Numbered from the stretch's first letter, positions 43,794 to 53,094 are shown. The stretch is DNA of 64,000 bases from CADCVT01 sp036389485 (GCA_036389485.1 DASVPR010000029.1:43214-107213); one strand, 5' to 3'. Made by a program: numbers and translations. The notes: generated by a model from the sequence alone, not told the origin.

Positions 43794-44467
43794 TGCCCGC
43801 GCTCCCTCAGGTACGCGACGAACGCCGCCTCGAAGTCCTTCGCCGGCCCGACCGCGGTCTCGAGCTCGGCGGCGGTGCCGCCGAAGAGCAGCTCGCCGTC
43901 GGCGAGGACGAGGACGCGGTCCCCGTGGCGGGCCGCCTCGGCGAGGTCGTGGGTCGCGAACACGATCGTCGTGCCCTCCGCGGCGAGCCGGTCGAGGAAG
44001 GTCCAGACGCGCTGGCGGTGCCGCGGGTCGAGCGCCGACGAGGGCTCGTCGAGCAGGAGCACCGGCGGCGCGGCGAGGAGCCCGATCGCGATGTTGACCC
44101 GCTGGCGGTTGCCGCCCGACAGCGTCGACAGCTCGTCGCCCGCGCGGTCGGTCAAGCCCGTCTGCTCCAGCGCCCGGTCGACGGCGTCGTCGGCCACCTT
44201 CTCCAGCCGCGCGAACAGCCGGAGGTTCTCGCGCACCGAGAGCTTCCCGTAGACCGCCGGCTCCTGCGGGACCCAGCCGGTGCGGCCCACCTCGATCCGC
44301 CCGCTCGTCGCCTCGGTGATGCCGGCCAGGATCGAGAGCAGCGTCGTCTTCCCCGCGCCGTTCGGGCCGATGACCGCCAGCCGCTCCCCCGACGGCGCGC
44401 TGAAGCTGACCCCGCGCAGCGCCTCGCGCGCGCCGTAGCGCTTCGTCACGGAGTCGGCGGCGATCAT
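43790..44467 (-). CDS. ABC transporter ATP-binding protein
   Basis: A 225-residue ATPase: Walker A GPNGAGKTTLL, Q-loop VPQEPAVYGKLSVREN, signature LSGGNRQRVNIA, Walker B PPVLLLDEPSSALD and H-loop FATHDLAEAA. Matches the drug/polysaccharide exporter group that pairs with ABC-2 permeases. The ATG at 44467 overlaps the stop of the PerM-type permease (ATGA), and the stop overlaps the ABC-2 permease start. Confidence 0.93.
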   Translation of the reverse strand: MIAADSVTKRYGAREALRGVSFSAPSGERLAVIGPNGAGKTTLLSILAGITEATSGRIEVGRTGWVPQEPAVYGKLSVRENLRLFARLEKVADDAVDRALEQTGLTDRAGDELSTLSGGNRQRVNIAIGLLAAPPVLLLDEPSSALDPRHRQRVWTFLDRLAAEGTTIVFATHDLAEAARHGDRVLVLADGELLFGGTAAELETAVGPAKDFEAAFVAYLRERGH

Positions 44468-45717
44468 GCCGCGGGCAGGCTAGAGCGCAGCGCGCCGCCG
44501 CACGCCCGGCAGTACGCATCGCCCGGCCGCGGCTCCGCCCCGCACTCCTCGCACGGCGGCGGTCTTCGGCCGCCGACCGCCACGACCGCCAGCTGCGCGT
44601 CGCCCCACGGCTCGAGCACCAGGTGGCGACGGAGGTACATCACGGTCTCGCGCAGCACGGCGGCGATGGGCAGGGCTATGAGCGCGCCGACGATGCCGTA
44701 GATCTCCGCCCCGAAGAGCAGCGCGAAGATCACCAGCAGCGGGTTGATCCGCAGCGTGTACGAGAAGACCTGCGGCGCGACGACGTGCCCCTCGAGCTGC
44801 TGCAGCGCCAGGAACAGCAAACCGACCCACACCGCCATGAGCGGGTCGTTGAAGAGCGCGACGAGCATCGGCGGCAGTGCCCCGAGCACCGGCCCGACGA
44901 ACGGCACCAGCTCCATCAGCCCGAAGAAGGCGCCGAACGCGAGCGCGTACTCCTTGCCCTGGGGGAAGATCCCGAGCACGCCGTAGAGCCACAGCGACAG
45001 GCCGGCGCTCGTCCCCATGATCGTGCTGAACAGGATCTGGCCGCGGACGTAGCCGGAGACCGCCTTCTGCACGCGGGTCGGGTAGTCGTCCTCCGGCGTG
45101 CCGTCGCCAGGCGGCATCACGGAGCGCACGAGCCGGCCGATCCGAGGGCCGTAGAGCAGCATGTAGATGCTGAGCACGAGCACGAGGATCAGCTGGATCG
45201 AGACCTGGATGACCTCCCGCAGCAGGTCGCCGGTGAACGCGACCACCTCGTCGGAGCCCTGGAGCACCTGGTCCTGCAGGGTCTCCAGCGCCGTGCGGCC
45301 CTGCGCCTGGATCTCGACGTCGATGCCCTGGTCGTCGAGCCACTCCTGGAGGTCGGCGAGCGAGGCGTTCGCGTCGTCGACGAACGCGGGCACGTCGCGC
45401 TGGAAGGCCGAGACCTGGTCGGCGATCGGGCCGGACAGGAAGTAGCCGAGCGTGATCAGCGTGACGAAGAAGCCGAGGTAGACGACGGCCACGGCGAGCC
45501 CGCGCGGGACGCGCGTGCGTTGCACGATGGTCACCATGGGGTTCAGGATCAGTGCCGTGACCGCCGCGACGATGAACACGAGCAGCACGACGCCCGCCGC
45601 GCGGGCGAGCGCCCACAGCCCGAGCAGCAGCACGGGCAGCGTGACGAGCTGGACCCAGCGCGGGACGACGACCGTCGACGGGACCTGCGGTGCGGGTGGC
45701 TGCTGCTCCCCGGCCAT
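44464..45717 (-). CDS. AI-2E/PerM-family permease with C-terminal zinc ribbon
   Basis: A polytopic membrane protein of 417 residues. It has seven or eight helices, with the family segments VFIVAAVTALILNPMV, FFVTLITLGYFLSGPI, GYVRGQILFSTIMGTSAGLSLWLYGVLG, LMELVPFVGPVLGALPPMLVA and LEGHVVAPQVFSYTLRINPLLV. An extra C-terminal tail carries a zinc ribbon CEECGAEPRPGDAYCRACGG, unusual for this family. Members are proposed exporters of small molecules or ion antiporters; the substrate is unknown. It leads the coupled set with the ABC exporter. It is divergent from the YmdB-type gene with 30 bp between starts. Confidence 0.85.
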   Translation of the reverse strand: MAGEQQPPAPQVPSTVVVPRWVQLVTLPVLLLGLWALARAAGVVLLVFIVAAVTALILNPMVTIVQRTRVPRGLAVAVVYLGFFVTLITLGYFLSGPIADQVSAFQRDVPAFVDDANASLADLQEWLDDQGIDVEIQAQGRTALETLQDQVLQGSDEVVAFTGDLLREVIQVSIQLILVLVLSIYMLLYGPRIGRLVRSVMPPGDGTPEDDYPTRVQKAVSGYVRGQILFSTIMGTSAGLSLWLYGVLGIFPQGKEYALAFGAFFGLMELVPFVGPVLGALPPMLVALFNDPLMAVWVGLLFLALQQLEGHVVAPQVFSYTLRINPLLVIFALLFGAEIYGIVGALIALPIAAVLRETVMYLRRHLVLEPWGDAQLAVVAVGGRRPPPCEECGAEPRPGDAYCRACGGALRSSLPAA

Positions 45718-45747
45718 GCCGCCTCCATTGTCGCAAGCGGGTCAGCG

Positions 45748-46527
45748 GTGACGAGCATCCTGTTCGTCGGCGACGTCGTCGGCGGCCTCGGCCGGCGCAC
45801 GCTGCTCGCGCTGCTGCCGGCGCTGCGCGAGGAGCTCGCGCCTGACTTCGTCGTCGTCAACGGCGAGAACGCGGCGGGCGGGCTGGGGATCACGCCGCAG
45901 ATCGCCGACGAGATGCTCGCGGCGGGCGTCGACGCGATCACGCTCGGCAACCACGCGTACCACCGGCGCGAGATCCTCCCCTACCTCGACGCGCAGGAGC
46001 GGATCGTGCGGCCCGGCAACTACCTCAAGCGACACCCGGGCCGCGGGGTCACCGTCGTGGAGCGCGACGGCGTGCGGCTGGCGGTCGCCAACCTCGTCGG
46101 CACCGTCTTTCTCAAGGCGGCGCGCTCGCCGTTCGACGAGGTGGAGGCGATCCTCGACTCGCTCGACGGCCGCGCCGACCACGTCCTCGTCGACTTCCAC
46201 GCCGAGGCGACGAGCGAGAAGGTCGCGATGGGCTGGTACCTCGACGGCCGCGTGACCGCGGTGATCGGCACGCACACGCACGTGCCGACGGCCGACGAGC
46301 GCGTCCTCCCGGGCGGCACCGCCTACATGAGCGACGTCGGGATGACCGGGCCGCGCGGCGGGGTGATCGGCGTCAAGAAGGAGCAGGCGATCAAGTCGCT
46401 CGTCGACCAGATGGGCGTGCGGTTCGACACCGCCGACGACGACCCCTGGCTCATGGCGGCGCTGGTGCGCTGCTCGCAGCCGCGGCGCGCCGACTCGATC
46501 GAGCCAGTGCGGCGAGCGTGGCGATGA
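45748..46527 (+). CDS. YmdB-family metallophosphoesterase
   Basis: A 259-residue member of the TIGR00282 group, which hydrolyses 2',3'-cyclic nucleotides (YmdB in Bacillus). Metal ligands are seen in FVGDVVGGLGRR, NGENAAGGLGI, GNHAYHRREIL, DFHAEATSEK and GTHTHVPTADERVL. GTG 45748 gives the family start (TSILFVGDVVG). The C-terminus overlaps a convergent glycosyltransferase-like gene by 77 bp. A regulator of RNA or cAMP metabolism by family analogy; substrate inferred. Confidence 0.88.
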   Translation: MTSILFVGDVVGGLGRRTLLALLPALREELAPDFVVVNGENAAGGLGITPQIADEMLAAGVDAITLGNHAYHRREILPYLDAQERIVRPGNYLKRHPGRGVTVVERDGVRLAVANLVGTVFLKAARSPFDEVEAILDSLDGRADHVLVDFHAEATSEKVAMGWYLDGRVTAVIGTHTHVPTADERVLPGGTAYMSDVGMTGPRGGVIGVKKEQAIKSLVDQMGVRFDTADDDPWLMAALVRCSQPRRADSIEPVRRAWR

Positions 46528-47617
46528 GCGCCGCGACGAGGAGGACGTTCCGCAGCGCCACGAGCAGGACCATCCCGTTCTCCTCGTGCACGAGGTCGAA
46601 GTAGCGGCCGGGGAACTCGACGAGCGTCAGCGCGAACGCGCCCGCGCACAGCGCCGCCGGCCACCACACGCGCCACGCGACGCAGACGGCCACGAACGGC
46701 GCGAGCCAGATCATGAACTGCGGCGAGAGCACCTTGCCGAGCGCGACGAACGCCAGCACGGCCGCGAACGCGCTGAGGACGAGGTGCTCGACGTCGCGCC
46801 TGCGAGCCGCCAGCGCGACGACGAGGAGCAGCGTCGCGGCGAGCAGGATCGCGAACGCGAGCTGCACCTCGTCGTCGAAGCCGCCCTCGAGCCCGTTGGA
46901 CTTGAAGCGGTCGTGGCGGATCGGGTCGCCCGTGACGTCGGACTCGCCGACGGCGAAGAGCACGCTCGCCGGCGTCGACTCGATCTGCACCGGGCGCTCG
47001 AGGTGGAAGCGGACCTGCTCGACGTAGCCGTCGCCCAGGAAGGGGAGCGAGACGGCGACGACGACCGCGGCGAACACGGCACAGCCGCGCAGCGCCGTCC
47101 TCCCCTCCCCGCGCCCGAGCAGCCACGCGACCGCCACCGGCACGAGCAGCGCGGGGTAGAGCTTCGTCACGGTGCCGATGCCGAGCACGGCGAACCCGGC
47201 GAGGTGCCTGGCACGCGCGAACAGCGCCACCGCCGCCGCGACGAGCGCCGCCGGCAGCAGGTCGTAGTGGGTGCGCAGCGACGCGCCGACCGCGACGGGC
47301 AGCAGCACGAGCAGCCAAGCGGCTCGTGGCCCCGCAAGCGCGCCGGTGAAGCGCTGCAGCGCCAGCGCGCAGCCGAGCATCAGCGCCCCGAACGCCCAGG
47401 CGTAGCCGTCCGCGCCGCCGCCCGGCACGTCCGCCAGCCAGAGCGGCAGCGCGGCGACCGGCGGGTACTCGAACTCGAAGTCGAGGTAGGGAAGGTGGCC
47501 GGCAGCGATGAGCTCGGCGACCGAGTTGTAGAGGTAGAGGTCGCTGACGCTCGTGTCCGCGAGCGGGCCGACGGTCGTGACGGCGAGGAAGGTGGCGGCG
47601 AGCGCGAGGTACCTCAT
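46451..47617 (-). CDS. Polytopic membrane glycosyltransferase-like protein (GT87 type)
   Basis: A 388-residue protein with about ten hydrophobic helices. The first loop has DTSVSDLYLYNSVAELIAAGHLPYLDFEFEYPPVAALPLW, with the acidic residues and the FEYPP motif that mark GT87 and related polyprenyl-phosphate-mannose transferases. TKLYPALLVPVAVAWLLG follows. ATG 47617 overlaps the stop of the upstream gene (ATGA). It ends within the convergent YmdB gene (77 bp overlap). A GGTGCCTGGCAC repeat copy lies inside the gene at 47203-47214. Sugar and acceptor unknown. Confidence 0.8.
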   Translation of the reverse strand: MRYLALAATFLAVTTVGPLADTSVSDLYLYNSVAELIAAGHLPYLDFEFEYPPVAALPLWLADVPGGGADGYAWAFGALMLGCALALQRFTGALAGPRAAWLLVLLPVAVGASLRTHYDLLPAALVAAAVALFARARHLAGFAVLGIGTVTKLYPALLVPVAVAWLLGRGEGRTALRGCAVFAAVVVAVSLPFLGDGYVEQVRFHLERPVQIESTPASVLFAVGESDVTGDPIRHDRFKSNGLEGGFDDEVQLAFAILLAATLLLVVALAARRRDVEHLVLSAFAAVLAFVALGKVLSPQFMIWLAPFVAVCVAWRVWWPAALCAGAFALTLVEFPGRYFDLVHEENGMVLLVALRNVLLVAALIATLAALARSSRRAAAASSAPAPP

Positions 47618-49215
47618 GCCGCCCGCGAAGTGCGGTCGCGGCCGAGCAGCGCGAGCATCACCAGCGGGAAGAACCACACGAGGTAGAGGTAGAACCAGTA
47701 GGTCACGACGAGCTGCAGCGCGATGAGCACCGCGGCGCACAGCGCGGCGAGCCGCACCCGCTCGTCGGCCCGCCGCGGGACGAGCGCGACCCCGAGCGCG
47801 ATCAGCACCGCGAGCACCTGTGCGATCCGCTGCAGCACGTCGAGGTCGTACAGCCCCCAGATCGAGAACGGCGCCCCGCGCTCGGCCTGGAACCCGATCG
47901 TCCGGTCCCAGAACGTCGAGGCGTCGTCGACGAGGACGAGGAGCGCGACCGCGGCCACCACGACGAACGGCAGGACGAAGAGCGCCACGCGTCCGATCCT
48001 CCGGCGCCACGACGCGTCCGCCAGGCCGTGCGTCGCCAGCACGGGCGCGAGCCCGAGAGGCGCCAGCTTCGTCAGCCCGGCGACCGCCGTCATCGCCCCC
48101 CGCGCCGGCGCGCTGGTCGCGACCAGCAGCGTCGCGACGAGCAGCAGCGGCACGAGCGCGTCGTTCGCGTTGGTGTTCAGCGCGTAGAGCGTGAACGGGA
48201 ACGCCGCCCACGCGTAGGCGAGCGCGACGCCGAGGGCAGGCCCTCCCGCGCGCCGCCCGAGCAGCCACACCGCCGCGAGCGTCAGGAGGTCGAACGCGAT
48301 CGCCGCCCCGTGCGCCGCCGGAAGGTCGTTCCACGTCCCGGTCCACGGCATCGCCTGCTCGAACGGCAGGTACGCGACGTACGCGAGCGGGCCGTACGTG
48401 TCGCCGTGCTCGTTGTCCTGGGGCCAGCCGCCGTAGAGCGGGTCGCCGTCGGCGATGCGGTCGGCGCCGATCACACCCGCGTAGCCGACGTCGATCACGT
48501 TCGACGCGACGAGGTTCAGCCCGACGCGGAAGCCGGCGAGAAAGACGATCCCGACGGCGAGCCAGCCGATGGGCACCCACACCTTCGGGGGCTCTCCGCG
48601 CCGGGTGCCGCGCAGCCCGATCCCGAGCATCCGCAGCAGCAGGTACGCGAGCAGCGGCGCGACGAGCGGCACCGACGTCTCGATCTTCGCCGCGTTGAAG
48701 AACGCCAGCGAGAGCGAGAACGCGCAGAGCACGAGCAGGTCGAGGTGCAGCAGCGCGAACGGCCGGCGCCACTGCACGAACGGCAGGACGAACAGGACGA
48801 GCAGCGGTATCCACACGTACGGCGCGTTGACCTTCTTGCCGAACGCGCCGTCGTAGCCGCGGGCCATCGTCCACGCGACGCGGAAGCCCGTCCACAGCTC
48901 GACGACGGCGCCGCTGCGGTCGCCGATGATCACCTGCGCGATCTCGTTGCGCGGCTTGCCGGGCGGCGTCCTGGCGTAGTAGCTGACCTGCCAGAGCGTC
49001 GTGCCCTTCAGGAACACCTCGCGCGTCGAGCCCGGGTGCTTCTCGCGCTCCTCGCGCACCTCGGGCTGGCGGTCGGCGATGCGCAGGACCTGGCGGCCCG
49101 TGCGCTCGTGGAGCTTGGGGACCTCGTCGAGCGACTCGGGGCGGACGAGGTCGTTCGCGGCCGCGGCCGGCGCGGCCAGCGCGAACGCGGCGACGAGCGC
49201 CGCGAGCAGCCTCAG
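47614..49215 (-). CDS. Large membrane glycosyltransferase-like protein (GT87/PMT type)
   Basis: A 533-residue protein. A signal-like N-terminus (RLLAALVAAFALAAPAAAA) and a periplasmic segment (about 25-140) precede about ten helices with GADRIADGDPLYGGWPQDN, DTYGPLAYVAYLPFE, GLTKLAPLGLAPVL and the terminal YWFYLYLVWFFPLVMLA. No ATG, GTG or TTG lies near the signal sequence. The best start is CTG 49215, which overlaps the GtrA stop (CTGA) exactly as the other coupled pairs do. It lies in an envelope operon with GtrA and a phosphodiesterase; probably transfers sugars from a lipid carrier (inference). Confidence 0.8.
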   Translation of the reverse strand: MRLLAALVAAFALAAPAAAANDLVRPESLDEVPKLHERTGRQVLRIADRQPEVREEREKHPGSTREVFLKGTTLWQVSYYARTPPGKPRNEIAQVIIGDRSGAVVELWTGFRVAWTMARGYDGAFGKKVNAPYVWIPLLVLFVLPFVQWRRPFALLHLDLLVLCAFSLSLAFFNAAKIETSVPLVAPLLAYLLLRMLGIGLRGTRRGEPPKVWVPIGWLAVGIVFLAGFRVGLNLVASNVIDVGYAGVIGADRIADGDPLYGGWPQDNEHGDTYGPLAYVAYLPFEQAMPWTGTWNDLPAAHGAAIAFDLLTLAAVWLLGRRAGGPALGVALAYAWAAFPFTLYALNTNANDALVPLLLVATLLVATSAPARGAMTAVAGLTKLAPLGLAPVLATHGLADASWRRRIGRVALFVLPFVVVAAVALLVLVDDASTFWDRTIGFQAERGAPFSIWGLYDLDVLQRIAQVLAVLIALGVALVPRRADERVRLAALCAAVLIALQLVVTYWFYLYLVWFFPLVMLALLGRDRTSRAA

Positions 49216-49667
49216 CGCGCGAAGCTCCAGAGCTTGTTGCCCAGGAAGCTGAGCGGGGTCGCGGCGACGACGGCCACGGCCTGCGCCGGGACCTCCGGCG
49301 CCTCGAGCCCCGCGACGAGCAGCTCGAGCACGAGCAGGTTGAACGCGAACGCGGCGACGCTGACGGTGAGGAAGCGCGCGGCCTGGAACCCTGCGTGCCC
49401 GTCGTGGGCGCGGAACGTCCAGTGGCGGTTCCAGAAGAAGTTGTTCGCGACCGCGACGACGAACGCGGCCGTCGCGGCCACGCGGTAGTGCGCCCCGGCG
49501 CCGTGCAGCGCGAGCGAGAAGACGAGCAGGTTGACGACGTAGCCGCTCGCCCCGACGACCGCGAAGCGGACCAGCTCCAGCCAGTTCGCGGGCGTCCGGA
49601 CGCCGGCCTGCATCCGCGAGCGCAGACGCGGCGGAGCCTCGACGGCGGCGGCGAAGTCCTCGCTCAT
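49212..49667 (-). CDS. GtrA-family membrane protein
   Basis: A 151-residue four-helix protein of the GtrA group, thought to flip or bind polyprenyl-phosphate sugars. Signature: LVRFAVVGASGYVVNLLVFSLAL, VAVANNFFWNRHWTFRA, RFLTVSVAAFAFNLLVLELLV, and the closing ATPLSFLGNKLWSFAR. ATG 49667 overlaps the phosphodiesterase stop (ATGA). A TACCCT hexamer 7 nt upstream may give an additional leaderless start. It is followed by two large glycosyltransferase-like proteins, which supports a sugar-lipid role. Confidence 0.92.
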   Translation of the reverse strand: MSEDFAAAVEAPPRLRSRMQAGVRTPANWLELVRFAVVGASGYVVNLLVFSLALHGAGAHYRVAATAAFVVAVANNFFWNRHWTFRAHDGHAGFQAARFLTVSVAAFAFNLLVLELLVAGLEAPEVPAQAVAVVAATPLSFLGNKLWSFAR

Positions 49668-51130
49668 CCGGGCGAGGGTAGCCGGAAGTGCGACCGGACC
49701 ATCCCGGCGATGTCCCGGATCGACCACACATCGCGTGCCACCTCGCCCCCCACACCGCAGAAGATGAGCGCGCCGAGCGAGTCGCTGCGGTGCAGCGAGC
49801 CGTGGGAGCCGCCGCCGACGTGGTCGGCGCCGCCCCAGTCGGCGAACTCGTAGCCGGGCGCGGCGGAGAGGAGGACGTCGCCCGAGGTCGGGCACTGGAG
49901 CGCGGCCCACACGCGCGCGAGCGCGTCCGGGTACGCGTCGCTCGTGAAGACGCCGTCGTCGATGCGCGCGTCGAGGACGTCGAGGTTGCCGCGCACCACC
50001 CATTCCATCCCGCGCGCGTCGCGGACCTCCTGGCCGGGCGCGAACGACAGCGCGCCGCGGCGGCTGGTCACGATCGCGACGCCCTGCTCGGAGTGCATCG
50101 CCAGGTCGACCCCGTCGAGCGACAGCGCGGTGCCCAGGACCTGCGGCAGGACGTGCTCGCGGGCCTCGGGCACGAGGACGTAGACCATCGCCGAGCGCTG
50201 CGCCGGGCACACCGCGATCTCGGCGTCGTCGGGCTTCGCGCGACCCGGTCCGGCGACCGCGAGGTCGCCGAACGCGTCGATGACGTCGACGCGCTGCTCG
50301 ACCGCCGCGTGCGAGTGGTCGGCCACGACGATCATCGCGTGGTCCTCCAGGAACGCCTCGGTTCCGCCGGCGGCCTTCATCACCCGCTCGAGCTGGTGGT
50401 CCGCGTCGTGGATCGAGGTGACCTGCGCGTGCGGGCCGTTCTTGTGCGAGTGGGTGTCGTTGTCGGGCAGCGACAGCAGGAGGAAGTCGAAGAGGTCGTG
50501 CTCGACGAGGTACGAGCTGACGCAGCCGGAGTGCTGGTCGCGCAGGCCGGGCATGCCGAGCTGGCTCTTGCAGCCCGTCGTGCGGCTCGCGTACACGTCG
50601 GCGTAGAACAGCTCGCGCGGGCCGAGGATCGGGCGGCGGAAGAGCGTCTGGCCGGCGATGCGGGTCAGCGCGCTGTCGCGGGAGACGAGGTGCTCGTGGC
50701 GGCCGCGGTACATCAGGTACGTCGTCCCGGCGGTGCGCAGGCCGGCGTCGTCGAGCGATTCGAACACCGTCGGCGTCTGCTCCGACAGGTGCTCCATGTT
50801 CATGTTGTAGACCGTGTCGACGAGCTGGCGGTTGATGCCGAGCCGCCGCGCCGCGCCGAAGCTCGAGCCGTACTCGACGTAGCGCTTCTCCTCCCGCGAC
50901 CACCAGTTCATCGAGGGGACGTGGTGGCGGTCCTGCAGGCAGCCGGTGGCGATCGTGGCCGCGCACGTCGGGGTCACGGAGGGGAACGCCGCGCAGCAGT
51001 CGTCGACGTACGTCCCGCGCTCCATGAGCAGGCCGAGCGCCGGTGCCCTGCCGGTCGCAACCGCGCGCTCGAGCGCGGACGGCTTCATGCCGTCGATGAC
51101 GACGAGCACGAGCTTCTTCGGCGCCGGCAC
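49664..51130 (-). CDS. Alkaline phosphatase-superfamily phosphodiesterase (nucleotide pyrophosphatase-like)
   Basis: A 488-residue metal-dependent enzyme without a clear signal peptide. The N-terminal LVLVVIDGMKPSALERA holds the first metal Asp, AFPSVTPTCAATIATGC has the Thr nucleophile region, then LLLSLPDNDTHSHKNGP with Asp and His ligands, IVVADHSHAAVEQRVD and a C-terminal HxG-like segment. Substrate not inferable; such enzymes act on phosphodiesters, including phospholipids and nucleotides. GTG 51130 lies 2 nt after the DUF4126 stop. It precedes GtrA and the glycosyltransferase-like genes in one coupled operon. Confidence 0.82.
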   Translation of the reverse strand: MPAPKKLVLVVIDGMKPSALERAVATGRAPALGLLMERGTYVDDCCAAFPSVTPTCAATIATGCLQDRHHVPSMNWWSREEKRYVEYGSSFGAARRLGINRQLVDTVYNMNMEHLSEQTPTVFESLDDAGLRTAGTTYLMYRGRHEHLVSRDSALTRIAGQTLFRRPILGPRELFYADVYASRTTGCKSQLGMPGLRDQHSGCVSSYLVEHDLFDFLLLSLPDNDTHSHKNGPHAQVTSIHDADHQLERVMKAAGGTEAFLEDHAMIVVADHSHAAVEQRVDVIDAFGDLAVAGPGRAKPDDAEIAVCPAQRSAMVYVLVPEAREHVLPQVLGTALSLDGVDLAMHSEQGVAIVTSRRGALSFAPGQEVRDARGMEWVVRGNLDVLDARIDDGVFTSDAYPDALARVWAALQCPTSGDVLLSAAPGYEFADWGGADHVGGGSHGSLHRSDSLGALIFCGVGGEVARDVWSIRDIAGMVRSHFRLPSPG

Positions 51131-51132
51131 GG

Positions 51133-51723
51133 TCAGCGCAGGATCCGCAGGCCCGCGTACTTCTCGCCGGCCCGGCGGCGGCCGCTCACGAGCAGCCAGG
51201 CCAGCCCGGCGAGCGCGAGGACCGACACCGGCGGCGCGACGATGGCGAGGACGGCCAGCACCAGCGACGCGCCCTCGGCCTGCACGACGAGCGCCTCCTT
51301 CGCGTCCGCGTCGAGCCGCGCGCGGGTGCGGCGCAGCAGGTCCCGCACGGCGACCTGCGCGAGCAGCGCGCACAGCAGGCCGCCGATCAGCCCCGGCCAC
51401 CAGGTGTCGGAGTGGTCGGCCAGCGCGCCGGCGAAGAGCAGCGCGCCGACCCCGAGCGCGATGCCGGCGAGCGCGGCCCCCGCCGGGCTGCGGTCCAGCC
51501 CCTCGCTCGTCATCCGCCGCTGCAGCGCGACGACGGCGATCAGCGCGACGACCACCGCGAGCAGCCAGCCCGCCTTCTCCAGGAACGAGAGGTCGGTGCC
51601 GTCGAAATCGATGAGCACGTCGGCCGAGGCGGCAGCGCCGGCCACCAGCGCGGGCAGGAAGGGCCGGATGCCGGCTGCGGCGCCGAGGCCGGCGCCGGTC
51701 AGGATATCGAAGACGGTGTCCAC
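51133..51723 (-). CDS. DUF4126-family membrane protein
   Basis: A 196-residue membrane protein with four or five helices. It begins GAGLGAAAGIRPFLPALVAGAAA (the family N-terminal motif with Gly-rich, Arg-Pro segment), then FLEKAGWLLAVVVALIAVVAL, a cytosolic loop and paired C-terminal helices. GTG 51723 starts the leftward envelope operon; the aminotransferase gene diverges 30 bp away, and TACGGT (51729-51734) is a possible -10 for it. Function unknown. Confidence 0.82.
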   Translation of the reverse strand: MDTVFDILTGAGLGAAAGIRPFLPALVAGAAASADVLIDFDGTDLSFLEKAGWLLAVVVALIAVVALQRRMTSEGLDRSPAGAALAGIALGVGALLFAGALADHSDTWWPGLIGGLLCALLAQVAVRDLLRRTRARLDADAKEALVVQAEGASLVLAVLAIVAPPVSVLALAGLAWLLVSGRRRAGEKYAGLRILR

Positions 51724-51753
51724 GGCGGTACGGTTGTGGGCGCCCCTTCCCGC

Positions 51754-53094
51754 ATGACTCCAGGCTCAAAACCACCCGGCCGGTCGGCGCGCGACCTCGA
51801 ACGGTACGCGGGGCTGTTCGCCCAGCGTACGAAGGTCATGACCTCCTCGGCCATGCGCGACCTCATGGCGATCACCGAGCGCCCCGAGGTCATCTCGCTC
51901 GCGGGCGGCCTCCCCGACACCTCGACGTTCCCGCCCTCCAGCTACGCGGCGATCATGCAGTCGGTCGCCACGGAGGCCTGCGCGCGGGCGCTGCAGTACG
52001 GCCCTACCGAGGGGATGCAGGTCGTCAAGCGCTGCATCGCCGAGGTCATGGCCGAGGAGGGGACCGCCGTCGACCCCGACGACGTGCTCGTCACGACGGG
52101 CGGCCAGCAGGTCATCGACCTGATGTGCAAGACGCTGATCGACCCCGGCGACGTCATCGTGGCCGAGGCGCCGACGTACCCGGGCGCGATCCCCGCCTTC
52201 ACCTCATACCAGGCGGACGTCGTGCAGGTCGGGATGGACGGCGACGGCATGCTGATCGACGAGCTGGAGGCGACCCTCGACGCGCTGGAGCGCGACGGCC
52301 GGCGCCCGAAGTTCGTCTACACGATCCCCAACTTCCAGAACCCGGGCGGCGTGACGATGTCGCTGCCGCGGCGGCGCCGGCTCGTCGAGGTCGCCGCCGA
52401 GCGCGAGCTGCTCGTGCTCGAGGACAACCCGTACGGGCTGCTGCGCTACGAGGGCGACCCGCTGCCGACGCTGCGCTCGCTCGACACCGAGGAGTTCGTC
52501 GTCTACCTCGGGACGTTCTCGAAGATCCTCTCCCCCGGGATCCGCCTCGGCTGGGCCGCGGCGCCGCGGCCCGTGCTGCAGAAGATGAACGTCGGCAAGC
52601 AGGGCGTCGATCTGTGCAGCTCGTCGATGACGCAGTGCTTCGTCGCCGCGTACTTCGAGTCGGGCCGCTGGCAGGACTACCTCGCGTCGCTCATCGGGAT
52701 CTACCGCCGGCGGCGCGACGTCATGTTCGAGGCGCTCGCGGACTCCTTCCCCCGGGAGTCCGAGTGGACGCGGCCGGAGGGCGGGCTGTTCCTGTGGGCG
52801 ACGCTGCCCGACTACCTCGACACGACCGACCTCCTCGCGCGCGCCCTGCAGGAGAACGTCGCGTTCGTCCCGGGCCGCGCCGCGTTCCTCGACGGGCGCG
52901 GCGGCTCGTCCATGCGGCTGAACTTCTCCGGCATCGGCGAGGACGACATCCGCGATGGGATCCGGCGCATCGGCGAGGTCGTGCGCGAGCAGGTCGACCT
53001 GTACTCCACCCTCACCGGGAAGCCGGCGGCATCGCCACGCCGGGAGGAGCCTGCCCCCGACAACATCGTCCACATCCGCCGCCGCGCCGGATGA
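51754..53094 (+). CDS. PLP-dependent aminotransferase (LysN / 2-aminoadipate type)
   Basis: Fold-type I aminotransferase of 446 residues, 2-aminoadipate or multi-substrate aromatic type. Key segments are VISLAGGLPDTSTFP, LQYGPTEGMQVVKRCIAEVM, VLVTTGGQQVIDLMCKTLIDPGD, YTIPNFQNPGGVTMSLPRRRRL, LVLEDNPYGLLRYEG and the PLP Lys in LGTFSKILSPGIRLGW. ATG 51754 is chosen from the N-terminal match; the stop overlaps the ddl start (ATGA), tying it to D-alanyl-D-alanine ligase. A role in supplying an amino acid for the wall is inferred. Confidence 0.88.
   Translation: MTPGSKPPGRSARDLERYAGLFAQRTKVMTSSAMRDLMAITERPEVISLAGGLPDTSTFPPSSYAAIMQSVATEACARALQYGPTEGMQVVKRCIAEVMAEEGTAVDPDDVLVTTGGQQVIDLMCKTLIDPGDVIVAEAPTYPGAIPAFTSYQADVVQVGMDGDGMLIDELEATLDALERDGRRPKFVYTIPNFQNPGGVTMSLPRRRRLVEVAAERELLVLEDNPYGLLRYEGDPLPTLRSLDTEEFVVYLGTFSKILSPGIRLGWAAAPRPVLQKMNVGKQGVDLCSSSMTQCFVAAYFESGRWQDYLASLIGIYRRRRDVMFEALADSFPRESEWTRPEGGLFLWATLPDYLDTTDLLARALQENVAFVPGRAAFLDGRGGSSMRLNFSGIGEDDIRDGIRRIGEVVREQVDLYSTLTGKPAASPRREEPAPDNIVHIRRRAG

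Noticed and set aside
46586..47686. A 366-codon plus-strand frame
   Set aside because: Antisense to the polytopic GT87-like protein, whose hydrophobic helices are clear; the plus frame is charged low-complexity sequence.
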